Shown here: positions 56,326-64,000 of the stretch, in pieces
Layout: each line of letters starts with the position of its first letter
Position numbering within the stretch: the stretch's first letter is position 1
Assembly: GCF_009830105.1 (NCBI RefSeq)
Contig: NZ_WURB01000012.1
Coordinates: 62,001 to 126,000, forward strand
Direction of reading: 5' to 3'
DNA from: Microvirga makkahensis
GTDB taxonomy: Bacteria > Pseudomonadota > Alphaproteobacteria > Rhizobiales > Beijerinckiaceae
DNA: 64,000 nucleotides
Made by a program: the position numbers and the translations under genes
Notes under the pieces: generated by a model
What the model saw: only the letters and a program-made list of their open reading frames with translations
What the model was told of the DNA's origin: nothing
Databases searched by the model: none

Positions 56326-56471
56326 GAGTTCAGGAAATCGCAATTTATAATGCCTCTAAAGTATTCTTCTGGAGCTTGAAAGACTTGCGGGAATGATGAA
56401 TAGGCAGGGTACTTGAACGGTTGACCCGCCATTGCCCGACGCCTGCGGCTCGGCTGTGAAACAGTGCTATT

Positions 56472-57947
56472 GTGGATCCTGCATCACAAGAACCCGGCCT
56501 GAAACTCGGTCATCTGCGCCTCCTCCTGGCATTGGATGCATTGCTCGTGGAAGGAAGCGTCAACCGCGCCGCAGAGCGGCTCGGGATGAGCGCGCCTGCG
56601 ATGAGCAGGCTTCTTAGCCAGATCCGGGAGGTCTATGACGATCCGATCTTCATTCGGTCGTCCCGTCGCCTGATCCCGACCCCCTTCGCGGAATCCATGC
56701 GCCAGCGGCTGCGGGCCGTGGCCGCGGAGGCGGAGGCGCTGTCCCGGCCGCAGGAGAAGGCTGCGGGCAACACGGCCATCGATCCCTCCTCCTGGTCTGG
56801 ACGTCCCGTCATCGAAGCGGCGCCCCTGACCGCCCGGCCGAGCATACTCCTCGAGGGCGAGCCTCCTCCGGACGCTTTCGCGCGCAAGCTCGCGTCTCTC
56901 GGGAAGACGGAGGACACGCGCAAGCGGCTCGCGAAGCATATTGCGACGATCGGAGCGGGCATCGGGCGCAGCCGGCCGCTCACCGCCGACGAGGCGGAGG
57001 ATGCGTTCCGCATCATTCTCGAAGGCGAGGCGGATCCTGCGCAAATCGGAGCGCTCCTGTCCATGATGAACTTCAGGGGAGAAACCGCCGCCGAACTGGC
57101 CGGCCTGGTTCGCGCAGCCCGCCTTCACCTGGGAGCTCCGGATTCGGATTCGCCGCGCATCGATCTGGACTGGCCTGCCTATATATCTCCGAAATCTCGT
57201 AGAATGCCCTGGTTCCTGCAGGCGGCGCTGCTGCTGGCGCAGGCGGGCCGCAAGATCCTTCTTCACGGTCTGGATGGCGGCGGCGATACGAGAGGCATGC
57301 TCGTATCGGCTGCGAGCACCATCGGTATTCCAATCTGCGGGAGCATCGCGTCCGCCAGGGAGGCCATCGCCACACGGGGAATCGCCTATCTGCCGGTCGC
57401 CGCCATGTCGTCCCAGCTCCACCGGCTGCATATGCTGTATGGCCTGTTCGAGACGCGCACGCCGGTCAATTCGCTGATGCCGCTGCTCAACCCTCTGGAC
57501 GCACCATCGATCATGATGGGCGTCGTGCGCCCGGCTTACCGCGAGCTGCACTGCGATACCGGAGCGATACTCGGCTGCGGAAGCCTGACCGTCATGGGGA
57601 CCAGCCGTGACGCTGCCGAGGCGACGCCGTTCCGCTCGAGCGCGCTCCTCCGTCTGGTTGGCGGCCGTGCGGAGAACCTTTTCCTCCCTGCGTCGCCGGA
57701 GCCGATGTCTTACCCGCTGACGGGAATGACGAGTCTCGAATACTGGCGTGGAGTCTGGAACGGAACCGTGCGCGACGAGCGAGCGGCGGAAATCATCAGT
57801 GCCACAGCGGCCGTGGCGCTTCTCACCCTGAGGGGCGAAGATGCGGATCGTCTCGAGGAATGCCGGGGAACGGCGAGGGAGCTTTGGAAGGGGCGCATGA
57901 AAAACGTATCGAGGAATCATTCTCGCTCGAATGAGGCGGCCCGATGA
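56472..57947 (+). CDS. LysR-type HTH fused to TrpD2/anthranilate phosphoribosyltransferase-like domain
   Basis: A 491-residue single-frame fusion. Residues 12-72 are a LysR-type winged helix (LDALLVEGSVNRAAERLGMS, then APAMSRLLSQIREVYDDPIF). A linker of about 60 residues follows. Residues 138-222 form the all-helical N-terminal domain of glycosyltransferase family 3/TrpD (RPLTADEAEDAFRIILEGEA, then DPAQIGALLSMMNFRGETAA). Residues about 232-475 form the alpha/beta domain, with LLHGLDGGGDTRG where TrpD2/YbiB proteins carry an HG-containing loop and not the GTGGD of true TrpD. The usual LysR effector domain is absent. Divergent from the TonB receptor and ATGA-overlapping with an EamA gene. Role inferred: regulator with a TrpD2-type sensor. 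Confidence 0.8.
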   Translation: MDPASQEPGLKLGHLRLLLALDALLVEGSVNRAAERLGMSAPAMSRLLSQIREVYDDPIFIRSSRRLIPTPFAESMRQRLRAVAAEAEALSRPQEKAAGNTAIDPSSWSGRPVIEAAPLTARPSILLEGEPPPDAFARKLASLGKTEDTRKRLAKHIATIGAGIGRSRPLTADEAEDAFRIILEGEADPAQIGALLSMMNFRGETAAELAGLVRAARLHLGAPDSDSPRIDLDWPAYISPKSRRMPWFLQAALLLAQAGRKILLHGLDGGGDTRGMLVSAASTIGIPICGSIASAREAIATRGIAYLPVAAMSSQLHRLHMLYGLFETRTPVNSLMPLLNPLDAPSIMMGVVRPAYRELHCDTGAILGCGSLTVMGTSRDAAEATPFRSSALLRLVGGRAENLFLPASPEPMSYPLTGMTSLEYWRGVWNGTVRDERAAEIISATAAVALLTLRGEDADRLEECRGTARELWKGRMKNVSRNHSRSNEAAR

Positions 57948-58381
57948 AATCGGCTCTCATGTCGTGGCAGTTCTGGGCGCTCCTGTCCGCAGCCTTCGCC
58001 GCGCTGACCGCCATCTTCGCAAAGGTCGGGATCGAGAACATCAATTCGGATTTTGCGACCTTCATCCGCACGCTGGTGGTTCTGTGCGCTCTCGGCGCGA
58101 TCCTGATCGGGACGGGGCAATGGCAGCCCCTCGAATCGATCTCGGGACGCAGCTATCTGTTCCTCGTGCTCTCCGGCCTCGCCACGGGAGCCTCGTGGAT
58201 CTGCTATTTCAGGGCGCTCAAGCTCGGCGATGCTGCACGGGTCGCGCCCGTCGACAAATTGAGCGTCGTTCTCGTCGCCCTCTTCGGCGTCGCCTTCCTG
58301 GGCGAACGGCTGTCCCTTCCGAACTGGCTCGGCATCGGCTTCATCGCCGCGGGCACCATCCTCGTAGCCTACAGGGCTTGA
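57944..58381 (+). CDS. Half-size EamA/DMT family transporter
   Basis: A 145-residue inner-membrane protein with about five helices, for example FWALLSAAFAALTAIFAKVG, LFLVLSGLATGASWICYFRAL and WLGIGFIAAGTILVAY. The GEAARVAPVDKLSVVLVAL-type segment (here GDAARVAPVDKLSVVLVALF) and GERL are EamA-domain hallmarks. It is half the usual EamA length, so it must dimerise like SMR proteins. The start overlaps the fusion-regulator stop as ATGA, implying coupled translation. The substrate is unknown; an amino acid or metabolite exporter is possible. Confidence 0.87.
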   Translation: MKSALMSWQFWALLSAAFAALTAIFAKVGIENINSDFATFIRTLVVLCALGAILIGTGQWQPLESISGRSYLFLVLSGLATGASWICYFRALKLGDAARVAPVDKLSVVLVALFGVAFLGERLSLPNWLGIGFIAAGTILVAYRA

Positions 58382-58510
58382 GAGACGGCCTCCTCCCGGG
58401 GAGCGCCGCACCAGGACCGGGCGATCGAACCAGTCCCCATGCCTCACGTTGATCCTTCGGCTCGGCAGGCAAGACCTTGGCCTGCAGGCGAGCTGTCATG
58501 AGGATTTCTG

Positions 58511-60406
58511 ATGGACAAGGCCAAGCGCTTCAACACCTGGTACTGGGTCGCCGCGCTTCTCGGCATTCTGCTGATTCAGTACTTCTTCAGTACGGCCCAG
58601 CAGATCGCGCCTATCCCTTACAGCCAGTTCCAGGAACTGCTCCGGAACGGCAAGGTCGCCGAGATCGGGATTTCTGACCGCTTCATCCAGGGGCGGCTGA
58701 AGGAGCCTCTGCCGGGCGGGCAGACGCGATTCGCGACCACGCGCGTGGACCCGGACTTCGCCCAGGAACTCCAGCAATATGGCGTGACCTATACGGGGCA
58801 GATCGAGAACACCCTCTTGCGGGACATCCTGTCCTGGGTTCTGCCGGTTCTGGTGTTCTTTGGGATCTGGGCCTTCCTGATGCGCCGGATGGCCGCCCAG
58901 GGCGGCCTCGGCGGCGGGCTGATGCAGATCGGGAAGAGCAAGGCCAAGATCTACGTAGAGGCGGATACGGGCGTGCGGTTCGGCGATGTCGCAGGCGTGG
59001 ACGAGGCCAAGGACGAACTGCGCGAGATCGTCGAGTTCCTGAGGAACCCCGAGCAGTACGGCCGTCTCGGCGGGCGCATGCCCAAGGGCGTGCTCCTGGT
59101 CGGCCCCCCGGGGACAGGCAAGACGCTGCTCGCCAAGGCGGTCGCGGGCGAGGCCAAGGTTCCGTTCTTCTCCATTTCAGGATCGGAATTCGTCGAGATG
59201 TTCGTGGGCGTCGGCGCGGCCCGCGTGCGTGACCTCTTCAGCCAGGCGCGCGAGAAGGCGCCGGCCATCATCTTCATCGACGAACTCGATGCCCTCGGAC
59301 GCGCCCGCGGCATCGGTGGCCTAGCGGGCGGCCATGATGAAAAGGAGCAGACCCTCAACCAGCTTCTCGTCGAGCTCGACGGCTTCGACTCCCGGACCGG
59401 CCTGGTCCTTCTGGGGGCCACCAACCGGCCCGAGATCCTGGATCCGGCCCTGCTGCGGGCCGGCCGCTTCGACCGGCAGGTGCTCGTGGACCGGCCCGAC
59501 CGGAAGGGGCGCGTCGACATCCTGCAGGTGCATATGCGAAAAGCCAAGCTCGCGCCCGACGTCGATGCCGAAAAGGTGGCGGCCCTGACCCCGGGCTTCA
59601 CGGGCGCCGATCTTGCCAATCTCGTCAACGAGGCGGCCCTGCTTGCCACGAGGCGCGGGGCGGAAGCGGTGACGATGGCCGATTTCAACAATGCCGTGGA
59701 GCGCATCGTGGCGGGTCTGGAGAAGCGTAACCGCCTCCTCAATCCGAAGGAACGCGAGATCGTAGCCTATCACGAGATGGGGCATGCGCTCGTTGCCCTG
59801 GCCCTGCCAGGCGTGGACCCGGTGCACAAGGTGTCGATCATCCCGCGCGGTGTCGGCGCTCTGGGCTACACGATCCAGCGGCCCACCGAGGACCGATTCC
59901 TGATGACCCGCGAGGAACTGGAAAACAAAATGGCGGTGCTCCTCGGAGGGCGTGCCGCCGAGCTCATCGTGTTCGGCCATCTCTCGACCGGAGCGGCGGA
60001 CGATCTCGCGCGCGTGACGGACATCGCCCGCTCCATGGTCACGCGCTACGGCATGTCGGAGCGGCTGGGAAATGTCGCTTTGGAGAAGGACAGCCGTTCA
60101 TTCCTGAGCCCGAACCCCCTGGCCAATGGTCCTCAGGAGCGCTCGTACTCGGACGAAACGGCCTCTGCCATCGACGGCGAGGTGCGCGCCATCGTGGATC
60201 GGGTGCTCGAGCGGACCGTCTCTCTCCTGCGGGAACGCCGCGACGTTCTGGAGCGGACCGCACGGCGTCTGCTGGAAAAGGAGACGCTCGACGAGGCGGA
60301 GCTTCAGCAACTCGCGGGTGCGCCGCTCGTTCCACCACCCGCCCCGGTCGTCCAGATCGAGAGAGACGGCCACCGGCACAGGAACCCGAGCCGGGAGACC
60401 CACTGA
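58511..60406 (+). CDS. ftsH: ATP-dependent zinc metalloprotease FtsH
   Basis: A 631-residue membrane-anchored AAA protease. Two N-terminal helices ([16 protein letters not shown] and [18 protein letters not shown]) flank a periplasmic domain. Walker A GPPGTGKT is at 198-205, Walker B is IIFIDELDA, the second region of homology is [22 protein letters not shown] (in part) and the zinc site is HEMGH at 421-425. Most FtsH proteins have HEAGH, so Met in the third position is a small deviation. The isolated position, not next to tilS or folP, suggests this is an additional ftsH copy. AGGA precedes the ATG. Confidence 0.92.
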   Translation: MDKAKRFNTWYWVAALLGILLIQYFFSTAQQIAPIPYSQFQELLRNGKVAEIGISDRFIQGRLKEPLPGGQTRFATTRVDPDFAQELQQYGVTYTGQIENTLLRDILSWVLPVLVFFGIWAFLMRRMAAQGGLGGGLMQIGKSKAKIYVEADTGVRFGDVAGVDEAKDELREIVEFLRNPEQYGRLGGRMPKGVLLVGPPGTGKTLLAKAVAGEAKVPFFSISGSEFVEMFVGVGAARVRDLFSQAREKAPAIIFIDELDALGRARGIGGLAGGHDEKEQTLNQLLVELDGFDSRTGLVLLGATNRPEILDPALLRAGRFDRQVLVDRPDRKGRVDILQVHMRKAKLAPDVDAEKVAALTPGFTGADLANLVNEAALLATRRGAEAVTMADFNNAVERIVAGLEKRNRLLNPKEREIVAYHEMGHALVALALPGVDPVHKVSIIPRGVGALGYTIQRPTEDRFLMTREELENKMAVLLGGRAAELIVFGHLSTGAADDLARVTDIARSMVTRYGMSERLGNVALEKDSRSFLSPNPLANGPQERSYSDETASAIDGEVRAIVDRVLERTVSLLRERRDVLERTARRLLEKETLDEAELQQLAGAPLVPPPAPVVQIERDGHRHRNPSRETH

Positions 60407-60550
60407 AGGAGCCGGCGCCGTGCCGCTCCGGCCCCTTGCAAGCTTGGGCGTAATGCCTATCTCGATGAAGCCTTGTGCCGCGCGGGCCGGTGTTTCGCGG
60501 CCGCGCGAATCTCAATCGTCGATTCTTCGCTCTTCGAGGAGGTTTTGCCG

Positions 60551-61645
60551 ATGAAGATTGCCCAAGTGGCTCCTTTATATGAACGGGTTCCGCCCAAGCT
60601 CTACGGGGGAACCGAACGGATCGTCTCCTATCTCACTGAGGAACTGGTCCGGCAGGGACACGACGTTACCCTGTTTGCCTCCGGCGATTCGATCACGAAG
60701 GCCGAACTCGTGCGGTGCTGCGATCTGGCTCTCCGGCTCAATCCCGCCGTCAGGGATCCGCTGCCTTACCACATCATGATGCTGGAACAGGTGAGGCAGA
60801 GAGCACACGAGTTCGATGTCATTCACTTCCACATTGATCTGCTGCATTTCCCGCTCATTCGGGAGTTCGCAGACCGGACCGTCACGACGACTCACGGGCG
60901 GCTGGACCTCGTCGATTTGGCTCCCTTCTACAGGTTCTTTCCCGACGTTCCGCTCGTCTCCATCTCGGATGATCAGCGCAAGCCGCTCCCGGATGCGAAC
61001 TGGATCGGCACTGTCCATCATGGGCTGCCCAAAGCCCTCCTGCCTTTCCAGCCGGCGGCGACGGGAGGATATCTTGCGTTCCTCGGACGGATCTCGCCGG
61101 AGAAGCGGCCCGATCGCGCGATCAGGATTGCCGCGGAAGCCGGAATGCCTCTTCGAATGGCAGCGAAGATCGACAGGGCTGATCAGGCCTACTGGAACGA
61201 GGTCGTCAAGCCGATGGTCGAAAGCCATCCGAATGTCGAGTTCATCGGCGAGATCGACGAGAGCGAGAAGACCGATTTCCTCGGCAATGCAGCCGCACTG
61301 CTCTTCCCCATCGACTGGCCCGAACCGTTCGGGCTCGTGGTGATCGAGGCCATGGCCTGCGGCACTCCGGTGATCGCCTTCCGCTGCGGATCGGTGCCTG
61401 AGGTCGTCGAGCACGGCGCGTCCGGCTTCATCGTCGACAGCGTCGAGGAGGCCGTGAAGTCTGTCGATGCCCTCAAGGTCCTGGACCGGGCCGAGGTGCG
61501 GCGCTGCTTCCTGCGGCGTTTCACGGTCGAACGCATGGCGGAGCGTTATCTGAAGATCTATCGCAGCCTGCCCGGCGTTCGCCTCGACGCCGCTCATCTG
61601 CGCCGTGCGAACGGAAACGCGGCTCCACTGCAGGTCATCGCATAG
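60551..61645 (+). CDS. Glycosyltransferase family 4 protein
   Basis: A 364-residue GT-B fold glycosyltransferase. The N-terminal domain starts MKIAQVAPLYERVPPKLYGG with the TERIVSYLTEELVRQGHDVTLFASG acceptor side. The donor side has the EX7E motif in PEPFGLVVIEAMACGTPVIAF, followed by GSVPEVVEHGASGF. GGAGG lies 9 bases before ATG 60551, which gives the normal start; upstream in-frame sequence is not family-like. It is 14 bases from the amylo-alpha-1,6-glucosidase gene and probably co-transcribed. The pair suggests synthesis and trimming of an alpha-glucan or glycoside; the product is not known. Confidence 0.9.
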   Translation: MKIAQVAPLYERVPPKLYGGTERIVSYLTEELVRQGHDVTLFASGDSITKAELVRCCDLALRLNPAVRDPLPYHIMMLEQVRQRAHEFDVIHFHIDLLHFPLIREFADRTVTTTHGRLDLVDLAPFYRFFPDVPLVSISDDQRKPLPDANWIGTVHHGLPKALLPFQPAATGGYLAFLGRISPEKRPDRAIRIAAEAGMPLRMAAKIDRADQAYWNEVVKPMVESHPNVEFIGEIDESEKTDFLGNAAALLFPIDWPEPFGLVVIEAMACGTPVIAFRCGSVPEVVEHGASGFIVDSVEEAVKSVDALKVLDRAEVRRCFLRRFTVERMAERYLKIYRSLPGVRLDAAHLRRANGNAAPLQVIA

Positions 61646-61659
61646 GAGCTGATTTGAGC

Positions 61660-63885
61660 ATGACTGTTTTCGCTTCGGGAGACAACGTCATGGACATGCC
61701 GCATGAAACGCCGGATGTGCCATCCGGCTCCTCTCTCGGACAATTTGCCGTCGCGTCGCAATCATCCCTTCAGGAGCGGCGCCCGCGCATCCTCAAGCAC
61801 GGCGATACCTTTGGCGTATTCGATCGCAACGGCGACGTGCAGTCGGGAGAAGGCAGCCCCGATGGGCTTTTCCACCGGGATACCCGCTATCTCTCGCACC
61901 TGGATCTGCTGATCGATGAGGTGCGCCCGATCCTTCTGTCGTCGACCCTGCGGGACGACAACGCGGTGCTCACATGCGATCTAACCAACCCGGATCTGCA
62001 TGACGGATCGGGCCGTCTCATTCTCGAGCACGACCTGATCCACATCCGCCGGTCCAAGTTTCTCTGGAAATCCACGTGTTTCGAGCGTCTGCTCGTCCGC
62101 AATTTCGACGACCGGCCCCGACGGCTCTCGATCGAGCTGCGCTTCGAGGCCGACTTCGCCGATCTCTTCGAAGTGCGGGGCACGAGGCGCCAACGGCGGG
62201 GAGTCTTTCTCCCGGCTCAAGTGGAGGCCGAGGCCGTGACCCTGGCCTATACCGGCCTCGATGAGCGAACCAGGACCACGTCACTGCGCTTCGACCCGGC
62301 TCCGACCCGGCTGGACTCGAGAGGCGCCTTGTTCGACATCGATGTGGCTCCGGGAGGGCGCGCCGTCGTCTTCGTGGAGATCCGGTGCGATGCGGCGCTC
62401 CCGCAGCGCCGCCCGAGAGAGCACTACCTGTCCTCCATGGTCGAGGCCCGGCGGGCCCTGCGTCATTCATCGTCCCGTTCGGCCGCCATCGTCTCGTCGA
62501 ACGAGATCTTCAACGAGGCCCTACGGCGTTCTGTTTCCGATCTCTACATGCTGGTGACGGACATGCCCGAAGGGCCTTATCCCTATGCGGGCACGCCCTG
62601 GTTCAGCGCAGCCTTCGGGCGCGACGCCCTGATCACCGCTTACCTGACCCTCTGGAACGATCCGGTGCTGGCCCGGGGCGTTCTCACATTCCTAGCGGAC
62701 AATCAGGCAAAGGTGGAGAACCCCGAGGCGGATGCGGAGCCCGGAAAGATCCTGCATGAGGTCCGGTACGGCGAGATGGCGGAACTCGGCGAGGTGCCGT
62801 TCCGCCGCTACTACGGAAGCGTCGACTCGACGCCTCTCTTCGTGATGCTCGCGGGCGCCTATCTGGAGCGCACGGCCGATCTCGCGACCGTGGAGAAGCT
62901 CTGGCCGAACATCGAAGCGGCTTTGCTGTGGATCGACCGTTACGGCGACCGCGACGGCGACGGATTCGTCGAATACGGCCGAATGACCGAAGGAGGGCTG
63001 ATCAACCAGGGCTGGAAGGACAGCCACGATTCCATTTTTCATGCGGACGGCAGCATGGCCCGCGGTCCGATCGCCTTGTGTGAAGTCCAGGCCTATGTCT
63101 ACGCCGCCAAGCGGGCTGCATCCCTTATCGCGTCTCGCCTCGATATGCCGGAGCGGGCGGAGGCCCTCCTCCGCGAGGCGGACGCCTTGAAGCTTCGCTT
63201 CGAGGATGCGTTCTGGTGCAACGATCTCGGCACCTACGCCCTCGCGCTCGATGGAGACAAGCGGGCGTGTCGGGTTCGATCCTCCAACGCGGGGCATTCG
63301 CTCTTCACGGGCCTCGCCTCGCCGGATCGCGCCGCTCGAATTGCAGCCACCCTGATGGATCGGTCGTCGTTCTCGGGCTGGGGCGTGAGGACCATAGCCT
63401 CGACCGAGGCGCGGTATAATCCGATGTCCTATCACAACGGGTCGGTCTGGCCCCACGATAATGCCCTGGTCGCCCTGGGTCTTGCCCGCTACGGCTTCAA
63501 GCGGGACGCGGCACGAATTCTCGACGGTCTGTTCCACGCCTCGATCTATATCGATCTCCGGCGTCTGCCCGAGCTATTCTGCGGCTTCCCGCGCCGGCGC
63601 GGCGAAGGGCCGACATTCTATCCGGTTGCCTGTGCCCCTCAGGCTTGGGCAGCCGCAGCCCCGTTGAGCCTGATCCAGTCCTGCCTCGGCCTCGACTTCG
63701 ATCCACTCGCCAAGGAGATCAGGCTCGATCGGCCGGTGCTTCCATCCTTCCTGGACGAGATCATCCTCCGCAATCTTTCGGTCAGCGGCGACACGGTCGA
63801 TTTCGTCGTGCGCAGGGCCGGAAGCGAAGTGGCGACCCATGTCCTGCACCGGACAGGGGACGTGAAGGTGACGATCACGCACTGA
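61660..63885 (+). CDS. Amylo-alpha-1,6-glucosidase (glycogen debranching enzyme-like)
   Basis: A 741-residue protein. The N-terminal domain (RILKHGDTFGVFDRNGDVQS, GLFHRDTRYLSHLDLLID) is the glycogen-debranching N-terminal fold. The C-terminal (alpha/alpha)6 barrel carries GTPWFSAAFGRDALITAY, EGGLINQGWKDSHDSIFHADG and SYHNGSVWPHDNALVALGLARYG, in which the Asp of GRDAL/WKDSHD and the His/Asp of WPHDN are expected catalytic or binding residues. AGGAG lies 11 bases before ATG 61660; a TTG at 61654 and a later ATG are alternatives. It follows the glycosyltransferase gene in one operon. No signal peptide is evident. Confidence 0.9.
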   Translation: MTVFASGDNVMDMPHETPDVPSGSSLGQFAVASQSSLQERRPRILKHGDTFGVFDRNGDVQSGEGSPDGLFHRDTRYLSHLDLLIDEVRPILLSSTLRDDNAVLTCDLTNPDLHDGSGRLILEHDLIHIRRSKFLWKSTCFERLLVRNFDDRPRRLSIELRFEADFADLFEVRGTRRQRRGVFLPAQVEAEAVTLAYTGLDERTRTTSLRFDPAPTRLDSRGALFDIDVAPGGRAVVFVEIRCDAALPQRRPREHYLSSMVEARRALRHSSSRSAAIVSSNEIFNEALRRSVSDLYMLVTDMPEGPYPYAGTPWFSAAFGRDALITAYLTLWNDPVLARGVLTFLADNQAKVENPEADAEPGKILHEVRYGEMAELGEVPFRRYYGSVDSTPLFVMLAGAYLERTADLATVEKLWPNIEAALLWIDRYGDRDGDGFVEYGRMTEGGLINQGWKDSHDSIFHADGSMARGPIALCEVQAYVYAAKRAASLIASRLDMPERAEALLREADALKLRFEDAFWCNDLGTYALALDGDKRACRVRSSNAGHSLFTGLASPDRAARIAATLMDRSSFSGWGVRTIASTEARYNPMSYHNGSVWPHDNALVALGLARYGFKRDAARILDGLFHASIYIDLRRLPELFCGFPRRRGEGPTFYPVACAPQAWAAAAPLSLIQSCLGLDFDPLAKEIRLDRPVLPSFLDEIILRNLSVSGDTVDFVVRRAGSEVATHVLHRTGDVKVTITH

Positions 63886-63894
63886 CATCGAGGG

Positions 63895-63926
63895 GCGCCG
63901 GGTTCGCGCATCCGCAGGCCCGGCGC
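63895..63926. terminator. Hairpin after the amylo-alpha-1,6-glucosidase gene
   Basis: GCGCCGGG and CCCGGCGC, 8-bp perfect arms with a 16-base loop, lying between the glucosidase stop and the convergent protease end. Probably a bidirectional terminator. No T-run. Confidence 0.45.
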
Positions 63927-63943
63927 TCGGGCGGCGCTGCCCG

Positions 63944-64000
63944 TCAGCCCTCGATTGCGACGAACAGGTACTGGTCGTCGCGTTTCACGCGCAGGAGAAT
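63944..64000 (-). CDS. C-terminal end of a probable Deg/HtrA-type serine protease
   Basis: Only the last 18 residues are inside the window. The minus strand reads ILLRVKRDDQYLFVAIEG and then a stop. This resembles the final strand of the last PDZ domain in periplasmic Do/DegP proteases, where a VLLRV...LFVA pattern is common. The match is short, so the call is tentative. It converges on the glucosidase gene. Confidence 0.45.
   Translation of the reverse strand: MLLRVKRDDQYLFVAIEG

Overview
The window reads as chromosomal DNA of a GC-rich alphaproteobacterium, most likely in the order Hyphomicrobiales (Rhizobiales). A Methylobacteriaceae/Microvirga-like genome is my best guess, not a demonstrated assignment. 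The reasons are the high GC, the BcsN-type cellulose operon, the Fur/Zur-type regulators and the many ABC uptake systems. Genes are densely packed, with many ATGA or TTGA stop/start overlaps. I see no rRNA, tRNA, CRISPR array, insertion sequence, phage gene or replication origin. It looks like ordinary core and accessory chromosome, not a mobile island.

Layout. 1-5.2 kb: the edge of an amide/branched-chain-type ABC transporter (livH-like permease and binding protein), divergent from an amidase, a SMP-30 lactonase and an aldose 1-epimerase. 5.2-10.4 kb: an M3 oligopeptidase, an exported dienelactone-hydrolase-like enzyme and an AI-2E family membrane protein with a long cytosolic tail. 10.4-16.1 kb: a complete dipeptide ABC operon (dppABCDF), with a terminator-like attenuator between dppA and dppB. 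16.3-25.4 kb: a cellulose operon, bcsN-bcsA-bcsB-bcsZ-bcsK-like (the type III arrangement). 25.7-31.8 kb: a Bcr/CflA exporter, then a LysR regulator divergent from a glutaryl-CoA operon (gcdH, a DapB-like reductase lacking the catalytic His, and a class III CoA-transferase). 31.2-36.1 kb: TetR plus an RND efflux pair. 36.2-37.3 kb: two Fur-family regulators, one with a Zur-like zinc site and one without cysteines. 37.5-44.8 kb: a LacI-controlled sugar ABC importer with an isomerase and a dehydrogenase. 44.7-49.4 kb: a small membrane protein, a VOC protein, phosphoglucomutase and an ABC-F ATPase. 49.5-56.2 kb: a full siderophore uptake operon (TonB receptor, ferric-siderophore reductase, binding protein, two permeases, ATPase). 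56.5-58.4 kb: an unusual LysR-type DNA-binding domain fused to a TrpD2/anthranilate-phosphoribosyltransferase-like domain, translationally coupled to a half-size EamA transporter. 58.5-64 kb: an FtsH protease, a family 4 glycosyltransferase, an amylo-alpha-1,6-glucosidase and the tail of a probable Deg/HtrA protease.

The most unusual items are: the HTH-TrpD2 fusion facing the TonB receptor gene; the DapB paralogue inside a glutarate operon; the cysteine-less Fur paralogue with a perfect 19-bp palindrome upstream; a 16-bp perfect hairpin in the overlapping ends of two convergent genes; and a strong minus-strand terminator in an otherwise empty gap, which suggests an attenuator or a small RNA.
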